Origin: Enterococcus pallens ATCC BAA-351
GTDB taxonomy: Bacteria; Bacillota; Bacilli; Lactobacillales; Enterococcaceae
Length of the DNA: 64,000 nt
Assembly: GCF_000407485.1 (NCBI RefSeq)
Contig: NZ_ASWD01000001.1
Span: 310,001 to 374,000 of the forward strand
Reading direction: 5' to 3'
Both the position numbers and the translations under genes were made by a program. This document shows positions 34,363-43,480 of this stretch, in pieces (the first letter of the stretch is position 1; each line of letters opens with the position of its first letter). The notes beneath the pieces are model-generated. The model saw nothing but the letters and a program-made list of their open reading frames with translations, was not told where the DNA came from and ran no database searches.

Positions 34363-37300
34363 TTAAATAAGATTATCCATTGTCCAAGTGATTTTACCTG
34401 AGTAAGTTTTACCCTTTTGCCCGGTATTCCCAGGAATAACTAGACGGACAGAATCTTTAGCAATTCTATTCTCAAAATGCCCGATCCCATATGGAATATC
34501 GGTAGCTTTAAACAAAGAGACACTAGTTTCTCCATCTGAGGGTAATGAAATACTGGAGCCTTGAATACCTAAAATAGAATCAAACTTAGTTGAATCTGGT
34601 GTCTCCCAGGTACCGCCGCCATCAGTAGTCCTTTTTAGCTCTTTATCCATTAAAATACTGCTCCCAGCCAGCGTTTGTTGACCTCCCACAACCTGTAATT
34701 TACTCAATTTTGCGGACAAAGTCCATTGACTGTTCATGTTGATGTTCTCAAAATCTACAGAGAAATAGTTTCCTCCACCACTAATATTTTGCAATGGATG
34801 ACTCATCGTGTTTTCGGACATTTCAACTGTTCCAAAATCAAAGGCTTGAGGTGTTTGATTAATATAGAAACCATTGGGACGTGCAAGGGTAATAAAGTCA
34901 TAGACTGTCGATTCAGGTGATTCGCCACCTTGATTAACTACCGAATACTTAACGTAATAACGTGTATTTTCTTGCAAGCCTTCCAGTTTAAAGGTAACTG
35001 TTTTCGCTGATGAGTCTATATCATCGTCTCTACTTAATCTAGGCCCAGATGTGCTTGTCGTGATTTCATCAAAACTAGAGCCATCCGTACTTATAAACAC
35101 TTTAACCTTAGTCGGGTGTGCTGCAACCTGGGCTGAATGCTGACCAGCTGCTTGATAGCCGGCTGTAAAAGTTGCGGTAGCATTATTAGCGGTTGTTGGC
35201 ATACCTCTAACAGGTTCGGTAAGGTTATTAATACTATTGGTTGTATAGAAATAATATGGGTCCCCATTGGCTTCGGTCCGCTCCTTATAACTATAGCTTC
35301 CATCCGTACCATTTGTTCCATAGTCTTTGAAGGCAACCCAACCTCTGTATCGGGTACCTGGATTTAATCCTTCTACCCGTGATCCTGCATAAGTTTTTAA
35401 AATTGGATCATGGGCTAAGTCGGTTACGTTAGCAGTCGAGTCTTTTTCTGCACCTACATTATAGGATTCGGTTTGGATGATTCCGTGGTTCACTAAAGTA
35501 CCTAAGTCTCCAGTATAAGTACCGCTCTTCATATCTATGGATGTTGGAGTCGCAGTCGTCTGTAAGAATATTGGGGGACTAATATCAGGCTTGACCCCTT
35601 TTGTGCTGAAGTTACCTTCATCAAAATTGTCAGTTCCATTCAAAAATGCCCAATTTGAGGTTCCACCTTGATTTGTTACATTATAAGCTACATGATATTT
35701 CTGCTTAGGTGATAAATTCGTTAATTTGAACCTAATTTGACCGTTTGCAAGAGTTATAATCTGTACTGCCGGCGTTGTGGTTGCTGTCAGGTCTTGTCCC
35801 CATCCTGAACCAGTATTAACTCTTACTCTTGCACTAGTAGGATGAGCCGCCAGTGAATTTACACTATTATAACCGTAACTACCAGTAAAGACTGCTGAGG
35901 CAGGTGTGGTGGTTGTCGGTGAATTATTTTCATTTAAAACCGGGCTCGTAACTGAGTTTTTAGTGTAAACAGTTGTTTCTCCAGAAGTTTGAACCTGTGC
36001 CGAAGTACCATAATCCTTTATTTTTAATCTTGCTTGATACTTTGTTCCAGGTACTAATCCAGTCACTTGTCTCCCGTTTACAACATTATTTACTTTTCCT
36101 TTTGAAGTGGATGTTCCTCGCCCAATATCATGTTGAACATTAGTAAACTTGTTTTGCCATACGGTAAGTGAGGTATTGCTGGTCATTTCTAATACCCCAT
36201 CGTTTTCTGAAGGAGAAATATCGCCCGTGTATCCTGACAAACCTAGTGTAGCAGCATTATCAGTAGTTACATTAAATTTAGGTGCGTCTAAAACCAGAGG
36301 TAATCCTCTAGAATCAAAACTGCCACCTCGTAGAAAAGCCCATTCCGAAGTTCCGCCCAAATTAGTCACGTTATAGGCCACTTGATAATTTGTCTTGGGT
36401 TCCAATTTAGTTAATGTAAAGGCAACTTGACCGTTAGCTAGTTTTGTCACTTGAACTGCAGGTGTCGTTGTCGCTGTTAAATCTCCGCTCCAACCTGAGC
36501 CTGTATTAACCCTTACAGTTGCTTTATTTGGATGAGCAGCTAGAGCAGGCACACTACTATATCCATAACTGCCAGTAAAGGTTGCTGACCCTTTAGTAGT
36601 TCCTACTGGTGGATTATTTTGCACTAAAACAGGGCTTTCAACTGAATTTTTTGTGTAAAAAGTTGTTTCTCCAGAAGATTTCACATTCCCATTTGTCCCA
36701 GTAGTGCCGTAATCTTTTATTTTCAGTCTCGCTTGGTATTTTGTTCCTGGCGTAAGTCCTGTTACCTGTCGCCCGTTTGTAACATCATTTATTTTCCCTT
36801 TAGAGTTAGTTATTCCGCGTTTTGTCTCATGTTGAACATTGGTAAACTTATTTCCCCAGTTAGTAAGCGATGTATTACTGGTCATTTCTAGAATACCATC
36901 ATTAGTTGTTTGAGTAATATCCCCTGTGTAATAAGATGTTCCAAGAACAACACTATCTTTAGTTGTTGACGTTATTGTTGGTAACTCTAGTTTTAATTCC
37001 TGAGCAGAATCTGTAGCAAACGTATAATAATTATATCCAGCAGCTCCAGTCCCTCCTCCAGCCCAAGTAACATCTGGTGTTCCAAAAGAAAAGGTAGTAT
37101 AATAATTACCACCCCACTTTGTCTTAGCATAGAACCAAATGTAATAATCTAGATTCGCTTGTAGACGAATCAATCTTGCTTCAATCTGATAAGGCGTTGT
37201 AGATGTCGTTGTCACCAGTATCTTATTCTCAAGAGGCGTCATCTGGTCACTACGTAACTGTCCACCAAAATCGTCTTTATTGGTACTCCATACTAGATAA

Positions 37301-38256
37301 ACATGTTGTATGTCACCCATGTTCGGTACTTTACCCTTAATGTTAGCCGAACTTTTTGTAATATCAGTTATCCAAGTCATATAATCCAATGAACCACCAG
37401 GACCTTTATACTCTTTTGAAGGTACATATGGTGCTGGTGCTGCTTGAGGAGAAATCCCTCTTAAGCTGCGTTTGAATGGATTGGTTTCCTCGGATGGAGG
37501 TGAGCTTGGAATAGTTGCTGAATCCTGAGCCGCGTGTTGTTTCTCTGGGCTACTGCTAATTTCAGCATCTGGTAGTTTGGCATCTAACGTATCCGATGAC
37601 AGAGTTTCCGAGTTTTCTGAAGATAGATCACCTTCACTACTCTCTCCAGAAGGTGAATCTTCCTGTTTTTCTAACTCTTTAAATGAATAATGAGCCATGT
37701 GCTTAATTCTTTTTACCAGCTGTCCAGCCTGAGATTCTTCAATTGAGTATTCAATGATGATTCGTTGAGGTAGCTCAGTGTCATATTCAAATGAATATGG
37801 AGATTCTCTCAAATCATAATTATCCTCGATATCATAAGCTTGTTCATCTTGCCATTCTGTCCCAGCTTGCTTTGTTTGAAGAACCAGTTTTTCTAAACGT
37901 GTTACTTGTTGATCATTTTCATTCTGAACAAACAAGCTTGCTCTGTTCTCTTCTTCTATCCGCACAACAGGATGAGGTGAGTCGCTGAGAGCTTCATCCG
38001 ATAATTCGCGTTCTTCATAACTGGTTTCTTCTGCAGTATCTTCGATGGAGTTTTCTGTTTCCTCCCCTTCAGTAGCATTGGTTAGTTCAGAAGATGCTGT
38101 ACTGCTGCTTTGTTTCGTAGTTGCTTCTGTTGCTGCAGTAGTTTCACTAGTTTGAGTTGGTTCTGTAATAGCGCCAACAATGGCTGGGGAAAGAGTTGAT
38201 GAAATTAATACGACCGTCATAAAGAATAGAACGATCCTTTTCCTATAATTATTCAT
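34363..38256 (-). CDS. Large WxL-domain surface protein with repeated fibronectin-like modules
   Basis: A 1297-residue secreted protein. Residues 1-29 are a signal peptide (RKRIVLFFMTVVLISSTLSP...VGA). A Ser/Thr/Glu-rich low-complexity region follows (about 30-280). Then come fibronectin-III-like modules, two of them nearly identical (about 430-660 and 665-895) and a third more distant (about 900-1135). The C-terminus is a WxL domain with both WTL (NSQWTLSAKLSKL) and the terminal WTM (ITWTMDNLI). WxL domains attach non-covalently to peptidoglycan. A role in adhesion or carbohydrate binding is inferred. It is coupled to the LPXTG gene by an overlap of eight bases. Confidence 0.92.
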   Translation of the reverse strand: MNNYRKRIVLFFMTVVLISSTLSPAIVGAITEPTQTSETTAATEATTKQSSSTASSELTNATEGEETENSIEDTAEETSYEERELSDEALSDSPHPVVRIEEENRASLFVQNENDQQVTRLEKLVLQTKQAGTEWQDEQAYDIEDNYDLRESPYSFEYDTELPQRIIIEYSIEESQAGQLVKRIKHMAHYSFKELEKQEDSPSGESSEGDLSSENSETLSSDTLDAKLPDAEISSSPEKQHAAQDSATIPSSPPSEETNPFKRSLRGISPQAAPAPYVPSKEYKGPGGSLDYMTWITDITKSSANIKGKVPNMGDIQHVYLVWSTNKDDFGGQLRSDQMTPLENKILVTTTSTTPYQIEARLIRLQANLDYYIWFYAKTKWGGNYYTTFSFGTPDVTWAGGGTGAAGYNYYTFATDSAQELKLELPTITSTTKDSVVLGTSYYTGDITQTTNDGILEMTSNTSLTNWGNKFTNVQHETKRGITNSKGKINDVTNGRQVTGLTPGTKYQARLKIKDYGTTGTNGNVKSSGETTFYTKNSVESPVLVQNNPPVGTTKGSATFTGSYGYSSVPALAAHPNKATVRVNTGSGWSGDLTATTTPAVQVTKLANGQVAFTLTKLEPKTNYQVAYNVTNLGGTSEWAFLRGGSFDSRGLPLVLDAPKFNVTTDNAATLGLSGYTGDISPSENDGVLEMTSNTSLTVWQNKFTNVQHDIGRGTSTSKGKVNNVVNGRQVTGLVPGTKYQARLKIKDYGTSAQVQTSGETTVYTKNSVTSPVLNENNSPTTTTPASAVFTGSYGYNSVNSLAAHPTSARVRVNTGSGWGQDLTATTTPAVQIITLANGQIRFKLTNLSPKQKYHVAYNVTNQGGTSNWAFLNGTDNFDEGNFSTKGVKPDISPPIFLQTTATPTSIDMKSGTYTGDLGTLVNHGIIQTESYNVGAEKDSTANVTDLAHDPILKTYAGSRVEGLNPGTRYRGWVAFKDYGTNGTDGSYSYKERTEANGDPYYFYTTNSINNLTEPVRGMPTTANNATATFTAGYQAAGQHSAQVAAHPTKVKVFISTDGSSFDEITTSTSGPRLSRDDDIDSSAKTVTFKLEGLQENTRYYVKYSVVNQGGESPESTVYDFITLARPNGFYINQTPQAFDFGTVEMSENTMSHPLQNISGGGNYFSVDFENINMNSQWTLSAKLSKLQVVGGQQTLAGSSILMDKELKRTTDGGGTWETPDSTKFDSILGIQGSSISLPSDGETSVSLFKATDIPYGIGHFENRIAKDSVRLVIPGNTGQKGKTYSGKITWTMDNLI
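34870..36955 (-). repeat. Tandem intragenic repeats of about 700 bp in the large WxL gene
   Basis: Two copies, about 36255-36955 and 35550-36250, keep the same order of segments (EMTSNTSLT, TNVQH, NGRQVTGL, PGTKYQARLKIKDYG, TGSYGY, AAHP, RVNTGSGW, DLTATTTPAVQ, AYNVTN, GGTS-WAFL). A third, more diverged copy occupies about 34870-35545. Boundaries are estimates from the protein. Confidence 0.8.
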
Positions 38257-38605
38257 CTTCCCGCTCCCTCCTGCGACTTCCTGCTAGATAAAAGAACAAA
38301 ACCGCGATTAATGCTATCCAACCAAGTTTACTCAATGTTTGATCGTATGCTTCACCTGTAACTGGCAGTCGTTTATTGTTGGGTACATAGGAAGTGAAAC
38401 CGCCTGTTTTAAGTTCAACCACTTGTGTCTCTGGGAGTATTCCACTTCCATTGTTAACTGGTGGTGCAACTGGATGAGCTGCTTCTTTGAAAGTAATCGT
38501 AACCGCTGTGGTTTTTTCTTGCGCTTCAGCTTTCAAAACACTGCCAAAAGTACCAGTTAAAAATATGCCAACGCTTAAGAAGCATAAGATCTTTTTACTT
38601 TTCAT
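38249..38605 (-). CDS. Small LPXTG-anchored protein of the WxL locus
   Basis: A 118-residue protein with signal peptide ILCFLSVGIFLTGTFGS...AEA, a short extracellular part, the sortase motif LPVTG at 80-84, a membrane helix (LGWIALIAVLFFYLAG) and a charged tail RRREREDE. Small LPXTG proteins are standard members of WxL operons and are thought to help display the complex. Sortase A would link it covalently to peptidoglycan. It overlaps the large WxL gene by eight bases. Confidence 0.9.
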   Translation of the reverse strand: MKSKKILCFLSVGIFLTGTFGSVLKAEAQEKTTAVTITFKEAAHPVAPPVNNGSGILPETQVVELKTGGFTSYVPNNKRLPVTGEAYDQTLSKLGWIALIAVLFFYLAGSRRREREDE

Positions 38606-38629
38606 AAGTCCACCTTCCTTTCTATGAAC

Positions 38630-39751
38630 TTACTTTGGTGTTGTCCATTTTTTTCGCCGAACATAAAGCATGCCGATTGTACAAATCGTCAAGACACCTA
38701 GAAGAATGACTACTATTGAGACCCATTTAGGATAGGTAATTGTATAGCTTGCTTCTTCGTTAATTTTCTTTGCTTGCTCCTCGCCGATTGTAAATTCTTC
38801 ATTCCACGACCAGGAGTGTTCTCCTGAAGTGGCCTTTACAGATAAAATATAGGTACCTGGTTGAATAGGGTCTAATCCCCAATTAGTTGCGAAGTCAAAT
38901 TGAGAATTAGGTGCCATCCGCAGGTCATTGGTTGTGCGTTTTCTCAGAACTTCTTTACTGCCTTTTTGGCGGAGTTTGGTTTCAACGGTTAAGTTGTCTA
39001 AAATTTTTGGTTCAGGGTTTTGCAGGCGAGCTTGAATTACTCGCTTACCTTGGTGAACCGTGGGCTTAACCTGCAATAAGTTAAGGGAGCTGCCGTCTGA
39101 ATAGTCTACTTCATCCTCTTCGGTAATCACTAAGCCTAAACGATACCCATAATTTGAACTCAAACCTTTTTGTTGTTCCCCTGTATCTTCTGCGTTCATG
39201 ACAACAATAGCGGCCACCTTCACACCTTTAAAGCTTTCTTTTGGCGGATTAACAGTGATGGTCACTTCTTTTTCTTCCTTATTCTTTACAGAAACAGTTG
39301 CTTCAGAGATAGAAGTGATTTCTTCCATTGAATTCTTTAGTGATTCATCCCGTTGATATTCAGCTCCGTCATAATCGATCTCACCATTTTGATTCGTGAA
39401 GGCGTCTCTTACTTTGATCGCTACTTTTCGCTCTTCCTCGCTAGTACTTTTGATTTTCAAGGTTAATTGTTGCTCTTGACCCGGTATCACTTTTACGAAG
39501 AAAAAACCTTTTGATTCATCAACTTGCGTATCTGTCTTCACTGCTTCAACTGTGAAACCTACTTCCACTCCTTTATTCTGCTCTTTTGATGGTTCGGGGA
39601 CTTGTTTTTTACCAATCTGTAGTTCCTGACTGGTCTCTGTTTCATCACCATAGACCGTCTCAGCAGAAAACAGCGGTGGAAGAATAAGTGAAAGAAGTAA
39701 ACAATTTATAATGAAAAGCTTTTTAACTTTACATTTGCTTAATCGATTCAT
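38630..39751 (-). CDS. WxL-interacting protein (DUF916 and DUF3324)
   Basis: A 373-residue protein with a signal peptide (residues 1-35), an N-terminal DUF916 domain (VGFTVEAVKTDTQVDESKGF and following FFVKVIPGQEQQLTLKI), a DUF3324 domain (about 190-330), one C-terminal membrane helix (WVSIVVILLGVLTICTIGML) and a basic tail. DUF916/DUF3324 proteins bind WxL proteins and peptidoglycan and hold the complex at the surface. Second gene of the locus. Confidence 0.93.
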   Translation of the reverse strand: MNRLSKCKVKKLFIINCLLLSLILPPLFSAETVYGDETETSQELQIGKKQVPEPSKEQNKGVEVGFTVEAVKTDTQVDESKGFFFVKVIPGQEQQLTLKIKSTSEEERKVAIKVRDAFTNQNGEIDYDGAEYQRDESLKNSMEEITSISEATVSVKNKEEKEVTITVNPPKESFKGVKVAAIVVMNAEDTGEQQKGLSSNYGYRLGLVITEEDEVDYSDGSSLNLLQVKPTVHQGKRVIQARLQNPEPKILDNLTVETKLRQKGSKEVLRKRTTNDLRMAPNSQFDFATNWGLDPIQPGTYILSVKATSGEHSWSWNEEFTIGEEQAKKINEEASYTITYPKWVSIVVILLGVLTICTIGMLYVRRKKWTTPK

Positions 39752-39769
39752 AACTAGGCTCCTTAACTA

Positions 39770-39805
39770 AATCAAGAGAAGAGAATTTATTCCCTTCTCT
39801 TGATT
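39770..39805 (-). terminator. Intercistronic hairpin after the short WxL gene
   Basis: AATCAAGAGAAG pairs with CTTCTCTTGATT around 12 bases. No T-run follows on the minus strand, so partial readthrough into the DUF916 gene is likely, giving more of the first product. Confidence 0.65.
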
Positions 39806-39822
39806 GCAATCATTTCAAAATT

Positions 39823-40482
39823 TTAGATCGTATCACTTAATGTCCAGTTGATTTTACCAGTAAAGGTTTGTCCACCATGAGCATTTTGAGAGGTGATGTT
39901 CATTTGTACTGAATCAATCGGAATTGCAAGTCCCTGATTAGCACTGGTGGCTGTAGAAGCGATATCCGCAGTGCCTCCTCCTAATGTTAGAACTGAACTT
40001 GCAGGTCGAGTAACAGTCACACCTGCAATTGGGTTCCCTACTGCTCCTGAAACGTCTGGTGTTCCTACAGAAACATCATAATCTCTTACAGCTGCAGTAG
40101 AAGTAAGCGTGATATCTCCACTTGAAATTGTTTGAGCAGTTGTTGTACTGCTCAAAACAGTTGCTGCTGCAACTAGTTTCCATTGCCCAGGAGTCGTACG
40201 GTCATCATCAACTGCAAGATAGTTCGCACCTCCAGTATTCCCAGCATAGGATACAGCGTTTCCTGCATCTACATTTTGGGTACCAAAGTCAATACCTGCT
40301 GGAACATAAGCCAATGCTAAGTTACCGGTATCTTCGCCTCCACCACTGTATGGATTAAAACGCACCTGAGCATCCGTATCTCCAGTTAACGCCGCAAACC
40401 CCTGCACACTACCTAACGCAATACCTCCTAACATTGATACGCTGGCTAGACCAACTAAAACCTTTCCTTTTAAATCTTTCAT
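39823..40482 (-). CDS. WxL-domain surface protein (short)
   Basis: A 219-residue secreted protein: signal peptide (KVLVGLASVSMLGGIALGSV...AA), then almost entirely a WxL domain with the terminal motif INWTLSDTI. The proline-free N-terminal region GGGEDTGNLALAYVPAGIDF is the usual entry to the domain. It should bind peptidoglycan non-covalently together with the DUF916 partner. First gene of the operon, and separated from the next by a hairpin. Confidence 0.93.
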   Translation of the reverse strand: MKDLKGKVLVGLASVSMLGGIALGSVQGFAALTGDTDAQVRFNPYSGGGEDTGNLALAYVPAGIDFGTQNVDAGNAVSYAGNTGGANYLAVDDDRTTPGQWKLVAAATVLSSTTTAQTISSGDITLTSTAAVRDYDVSVGTPDVSGAVGNPIAGVTVTRPASSVLTLGGGTADIASTATSANQGLAIPIDSVQMNITSQNAHGGQTFTGKINWTLSDTI

Positions 40483-40596
40483 TGCTCATTCTCCCCTTTT
40501 TTATTATTCTAAACAGAAGTTTGATCCTTCTGGTTTAGCTTATTTTGGTAACTCTGGTATAATTAAGGTGTATTCCTCCTCTTTTTTCTTCAAACT

Positions 40597-40616
40597 TTTC
40601 CTGTTCTTAGCAGGAA
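40597..40616 (+). repeat. Recombinase core-type site 1
   Basis: TTTCCTGTTCTTAGCAGGAA. A seven-base asymmetric centre is flanked by inverted arms, and the same 20 bases occur in opposite orientation at 42079-42098 on the other side of the integrase gene. The similarity extends some ten bases further on one side (GGAAA then TT). Confidence 0.6.
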
Positions 40617-40650
40617 TGGGAAACTTTTTACACCCTTTATGAGTCAAGGA

Positions 40651-41802
40651 TTACACAACATCTTGACGGCTTTTTGACGGAATTGTTTCCAAATCAAAGG
40701 TGAATGAATGGTCCTTTTCTAGCTGTCGGATCGCTTCTTGTTTTTCACTTAAAAACGAATTAGTATAGATATCCAAAGTCAATTTAATCGAACTGTGACC
40801 TAAAAGTGAGCTAACTGTAGTCACGCTAACTCCCCTTTCCAAACAACGAGTAGCAAAGGTGTGTCGTAATGCATGGAATGGCAAATCAGCTACCTGACTT
40901 AGTTTCTTTATTTGATCAAAACGATACCGTAACGTTCGAGGATCAATTGGCAAATGATTCTTTCCAACAAAGATAAATGCGTCCTCTGTGTACTTGCTTT
41001 GCTCTTTCAGAAGAAAAGTTAGGCGTTGCGTAAGCGGAATAACGCGCATGCTGTTTTCTGTTTTTGGGACCCCTGCGGTTAATTCAGTGTGCCCATTTTG
41101 CTTAACACGCTGCACTGTTTTATTCACAAATACAGTTTGATTTTGCCAGTCAATATCTTGCCACTGTAAACCGAGGATTTCACCAATCCGCATTCCTGTA
41201 TCTAAAGCAACTAATATCGGTAATTCTTTTGCAGACTGACAATAGTTTTCCAAAGCCTCCTGCTCTCTTTGTGAAAAGGATCGAACCAAGCTCTTGGTTT
41301 GCTTCGGCAAAATAACCGAGGCTGTTGGGTCCCTATAGAGAAGCTTGTCCGCCACTGCCGTTTTAATTATTTGTTTAAAGACACGATAGACTGCATGGAC
41401 TGAATTAATGCTCAAATTATTTTGTAAAAAATAAATCCATTCCTGAATCAATTCCCCAGTTAAATCATTAAATGATTTGTCTTGAAAGAAGGGGGAAATA
41501 TGCTGCAAAATCTTGCTCTCATAGCTTTGGTACGTAGCAGGTCTGACTTGATCCTTCTTTTGATGAAGCCAGTGGATAAGCCAGTCGTTAAATAGCTGCT
41601 TAGCTTGGCGGGTTGTTTTGTACCTTCCCTGAATTTCTTGATAAAGAACCTTTCTTTCAAATAACAACTGTTTGGCTTCTTGATACTTCCGGTGGTACAC
41701 ATACCCATAGCGAATTTGTCCAGTTGGTGTGCGATCTTTAATGTAGCGTCCCTCCCAACGACCATCTTTACGCTTATAAAGATTATCTCCTGTTCTTGAC
41801 AT
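40651..41802 (-). CDS. Tyrosine recombinase (Tn916-integrase-like)
   Basis: A 383-residue phage-type integrase. The N-terminal part (residues 1-55) resembles the arm-binding/AP2-like domain of Tn916-type integrases, followed by a SAM-like core-binding domain (about 70-160) and the catalytic domain. The catalytic residues are visible: Arg205 (TGMRIGE), His310-x-x-Arg313 (HALRHTFA), His336 (LGHSS) and Tyr346 (LDIYTNSF). The gene lies upstream of the WxL operon in the same direction with no terminator between. No excisionase, relaxase or phage genes are nearby, so it is either an orphan or an element-specific invertase. Confidence 0.9.
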   Translation of the reverse strand: MSRTGDNLYKRKDGRWEGRYIKDRTPTGQIRYGYVYHRKYQEAKQLLFERKVLYQEIQGRYKTTRQAKQLFNDWLIHWLHQKKDQVRPATYQSYESKILQHISPFFQDKSFNDLTGELIQEWIYFLQNNLSINSVHAVYRVFKQIIKTAVADKLLYRDPTASVILPKQTKSLVRSFSQREQEALENYCQSAKELPILVALDTGMRIGEILGLQWQDIDWQNQTVFVNKTVQRVKQNGHTELTAGVPKTENSMRVIPLTQRLTFLLKEQSKYTEDAFIFVGKNHLPIDPRTLRYRFDQIKKLSQVADLPFHALRHTFATRCLERGVSVTTVSSLLGHSSIKLTLDIYTNSFLSEKQEAIRQLEKDHSFTFDLETIPSKSRQDVV

Positions 41803-42072
41803 ACGATCTCTTCCTTTCTGACGGCTAGAATGACGGAAGATTACTTTCTTTAGAGAAAGTCTGAAATATTTAATTAATAGTCTCTAAATAAAGTCAACTT
41901 CTATCTTGAATAATGGCATTCTCCAACTTTTTTAACTTATATTAAACAAAGTATTGATTTATCTTTTTCTGCTAGTTATAATAAGCAGTAGATAAGAGTG
42001 GTTTTACTATCTTGCCAATTCCACTGATTTATCAGTCTTTTTCTTAGAAATAGATCAATACTTTTCTTAAAT

Positions 42073-42100
42073 TTCCTGTTCCTGCTAAGAACAGGAAATT
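42073..42100. repeat. Recombinase core-type site 2, inverted relative to site 1
   Basis: The 20 bases TTCCTGCTAAGAACAGGAAA (42079-42098) are the exact reverse complement of site 1. Here the arms extend to 13 bases on each side (AAATTTCCTGTTC) around a seven-base centre, which is the size expected of a tyrosine-recombinase core site. It could in principle also be a hairpin, but a separate terminator for the kinase operon follows at 42122. Confidence 0.6.
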
Positions 42101-42121
42101 TATTTTTTATCATAAAAATAA

Positions 42122-42160
42122 CCTCAAAAGATGATATATGTACTTTATCATCTTTTGAGG
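42122..42160 (-). terminator. Terminator of the kinase/regulator operon
   Basis: CCTCAAAAGATGAT pairs perfectly with ATCATCTTTTGAGG across 11 bases and is followed by T-rich sequence on the minus strand, 40 bases after the stop of the last kinase gene. Confidence 0.85.
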
Positions 42161-42199
42161 CTATTATTTTCTATTTGTAGAAATTCAACAGGTTCGCTG

Positions 42200-43480
42200 T
42201 CATAACCGGTCTTCAAATAAATGCATTTCTATTTGAAAGGTGTTCTCTCCCCAAGAGTAATCCAGCTCTCCATCATATTTTTGGACAACTCTTTGAATAC
42301 TGCTCATTCCAATGCCATGGTTCCTGCTTTCCTTTTTTCTAGTTTTTAAGGATTTATGTTTGCCATCTATACTATTTTCACAGTAAATTGCCAAACACTG
42401 CTGCTGTAAAATCATTTGAAAGGTAAGCCATCTGTTGTGAGAGTCACAGTAGCTCGCTGCTTCGATTGCATTGTCTAAGATATTACTGACTAATACAATC
42501 AAATCATTCGATTCAAATAAGTTACTGGACGGCATTTGTATATCAAACTGACAATTGATCGTTGCCTTTTGTGCTTGAAGGCACTTCTGACTAATTAGTA
42601 CATTAATTGTTTTGTCATTCGTATAATGGTAATGCTCTGTAGCAATCGTATTTTGCAGCATGGAATCCAACAAGCTCTCCATCTGAGGCAGCTCCGCTTT
42701 GTCCATATGACCTCGGAGAACTAACAGCTGGTTTTTCATATCATGCTTTAATCGAAGGACCTCCTTTTGGTAGGAGTCAATTCGCTGATAATAATTTTCC
42801 ATCATTGTATGCTTCTGTTCATTTAATTGATAGTCATAGTTTTCTTTAGAGGTCATTTCCACGTGTTTGAAATAACTATAGAATAGAAATAATTGAACGG
42901 TAAATATAAAGACATAAAAAAAATCTGTCGCTATAAGTAAACGAATAGAAAGCAGCATACTACTAATAATAATTGAGCCATGCATCACCATTGTCTTCTT
43001 CGAAAAATATTGAATACGATGAAGCTTGCTCTTTCTAATCAATAAAATCAGCAGTAAAGTAACATAGTTTCCTATTTCACCTGATGGCCATGCAGTTTGA
43101 AGCAGCGCTGCTGCCCCTTCTGTTCCTAAGATAAAAACAATCGTTGACCACACAATCCCCTCAGAAACCATTCGTGAAAAAATAGAGAGGATCATCACAA
43201 AAACCTTCATTTGCCACGTACCTTTAAATAAGCATAAATTACTCCAAATGTACCCAACAAGAGAAAGATGCAATAGAATAACTCTCAGTATACTATGCGG
43301 CATGAGAGTTATTCTGCCATTTATTTCAGAATAAATGAATCCGCTAATCAATAAAACCATCAAGAAAACCGTTCTATTGATAGTAGGTTTTCTTTCAAAA
43401 AAGTATGTCAGCAGCAAATGCAAATTGAGAATGGTCAAAAGAAGATACACATTCGTCGAAAGCAATAGTTGATAGATCAA
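42200..43480 (-). CDS. GHKL-type sensor histidine kinase (AgrC-like), complete
   Basis: A 426-residue kinase with about six N-terminal membrane helices, a coiled linker, the H-box LKHDMKNQL with His246, and a C-terminal HATPase_c_5 (GHKL) domain with N-box LVSNILDNAIEAA (Asn333) and G-box SRNHGIGMSS. This layout is that of AgrC/FsrC-type peptide-sensing kinases that signal to LytTR regulators. It is the last of three related kinase genes and the only one with both an intact H-box and an ATPase domain. It overlaps the previous gene by four bases. Confidence 0.9.
   Translation of the reverse strand: MIYQLLLSTNVYLLLTILNLHLLLTYFFERKPTINRTVFLMVLLISGFIYSEINGRITLMPHSILRVILLHLSLVGYIWSNLCLFKGTWQMKVFVMILSIFSRMVSEGIVWSTIVFILGTEGAAALLQTAWPSGEIGNYVTLLLILLIRKSKLHRIQYFSKKTMVMHGSIIISSMLLSIRLLIATDFFYVFIFTVQLFLFYSYFKHVEMTSKENYDYQLNEQKHTMMENYYQRIDSYQKEVLRLKHDMKNQLLVLRGHMDKAELPQMESLLDSMLQNTIATEHYHYTNDKTINVLISQKCLQAQKATINCQFDIQMPSSNLFESNDLIVLVSNILDNAIEAASYCDSHNRWLTFQMILQQQCLAIYCENSIDGKHKSLKTRKKESRNHGIGMSSIQRVVQKYDGELDYSWGENTFQIEMHLFEDRL

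Noticed and set aside
34870-36955. Repeats in the large WxL gene as a CRISPR or intergenic repeat array
   Set aside because: The repeats are long, in frame and protein-coding; no short regularly spaced repeats with unique spacers were seen anywhere in the window.
40651-41802. The recombinase as evidence of a prophage or conjugative element spanning the WxL locus
   Set aside because: No excisionase, relaxase, structural phage genes, replication genes or tRNA-end attachment site are visible near it.
42073-42100. Site 2 beside the integrase read simply as a terminator
   Set aside because: No gene ends on the plus strand here, and the minus-strand kinase operon has its own perfect terminator at 42122-42160. 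The sequence match to site 1 is not explained by a terminator.
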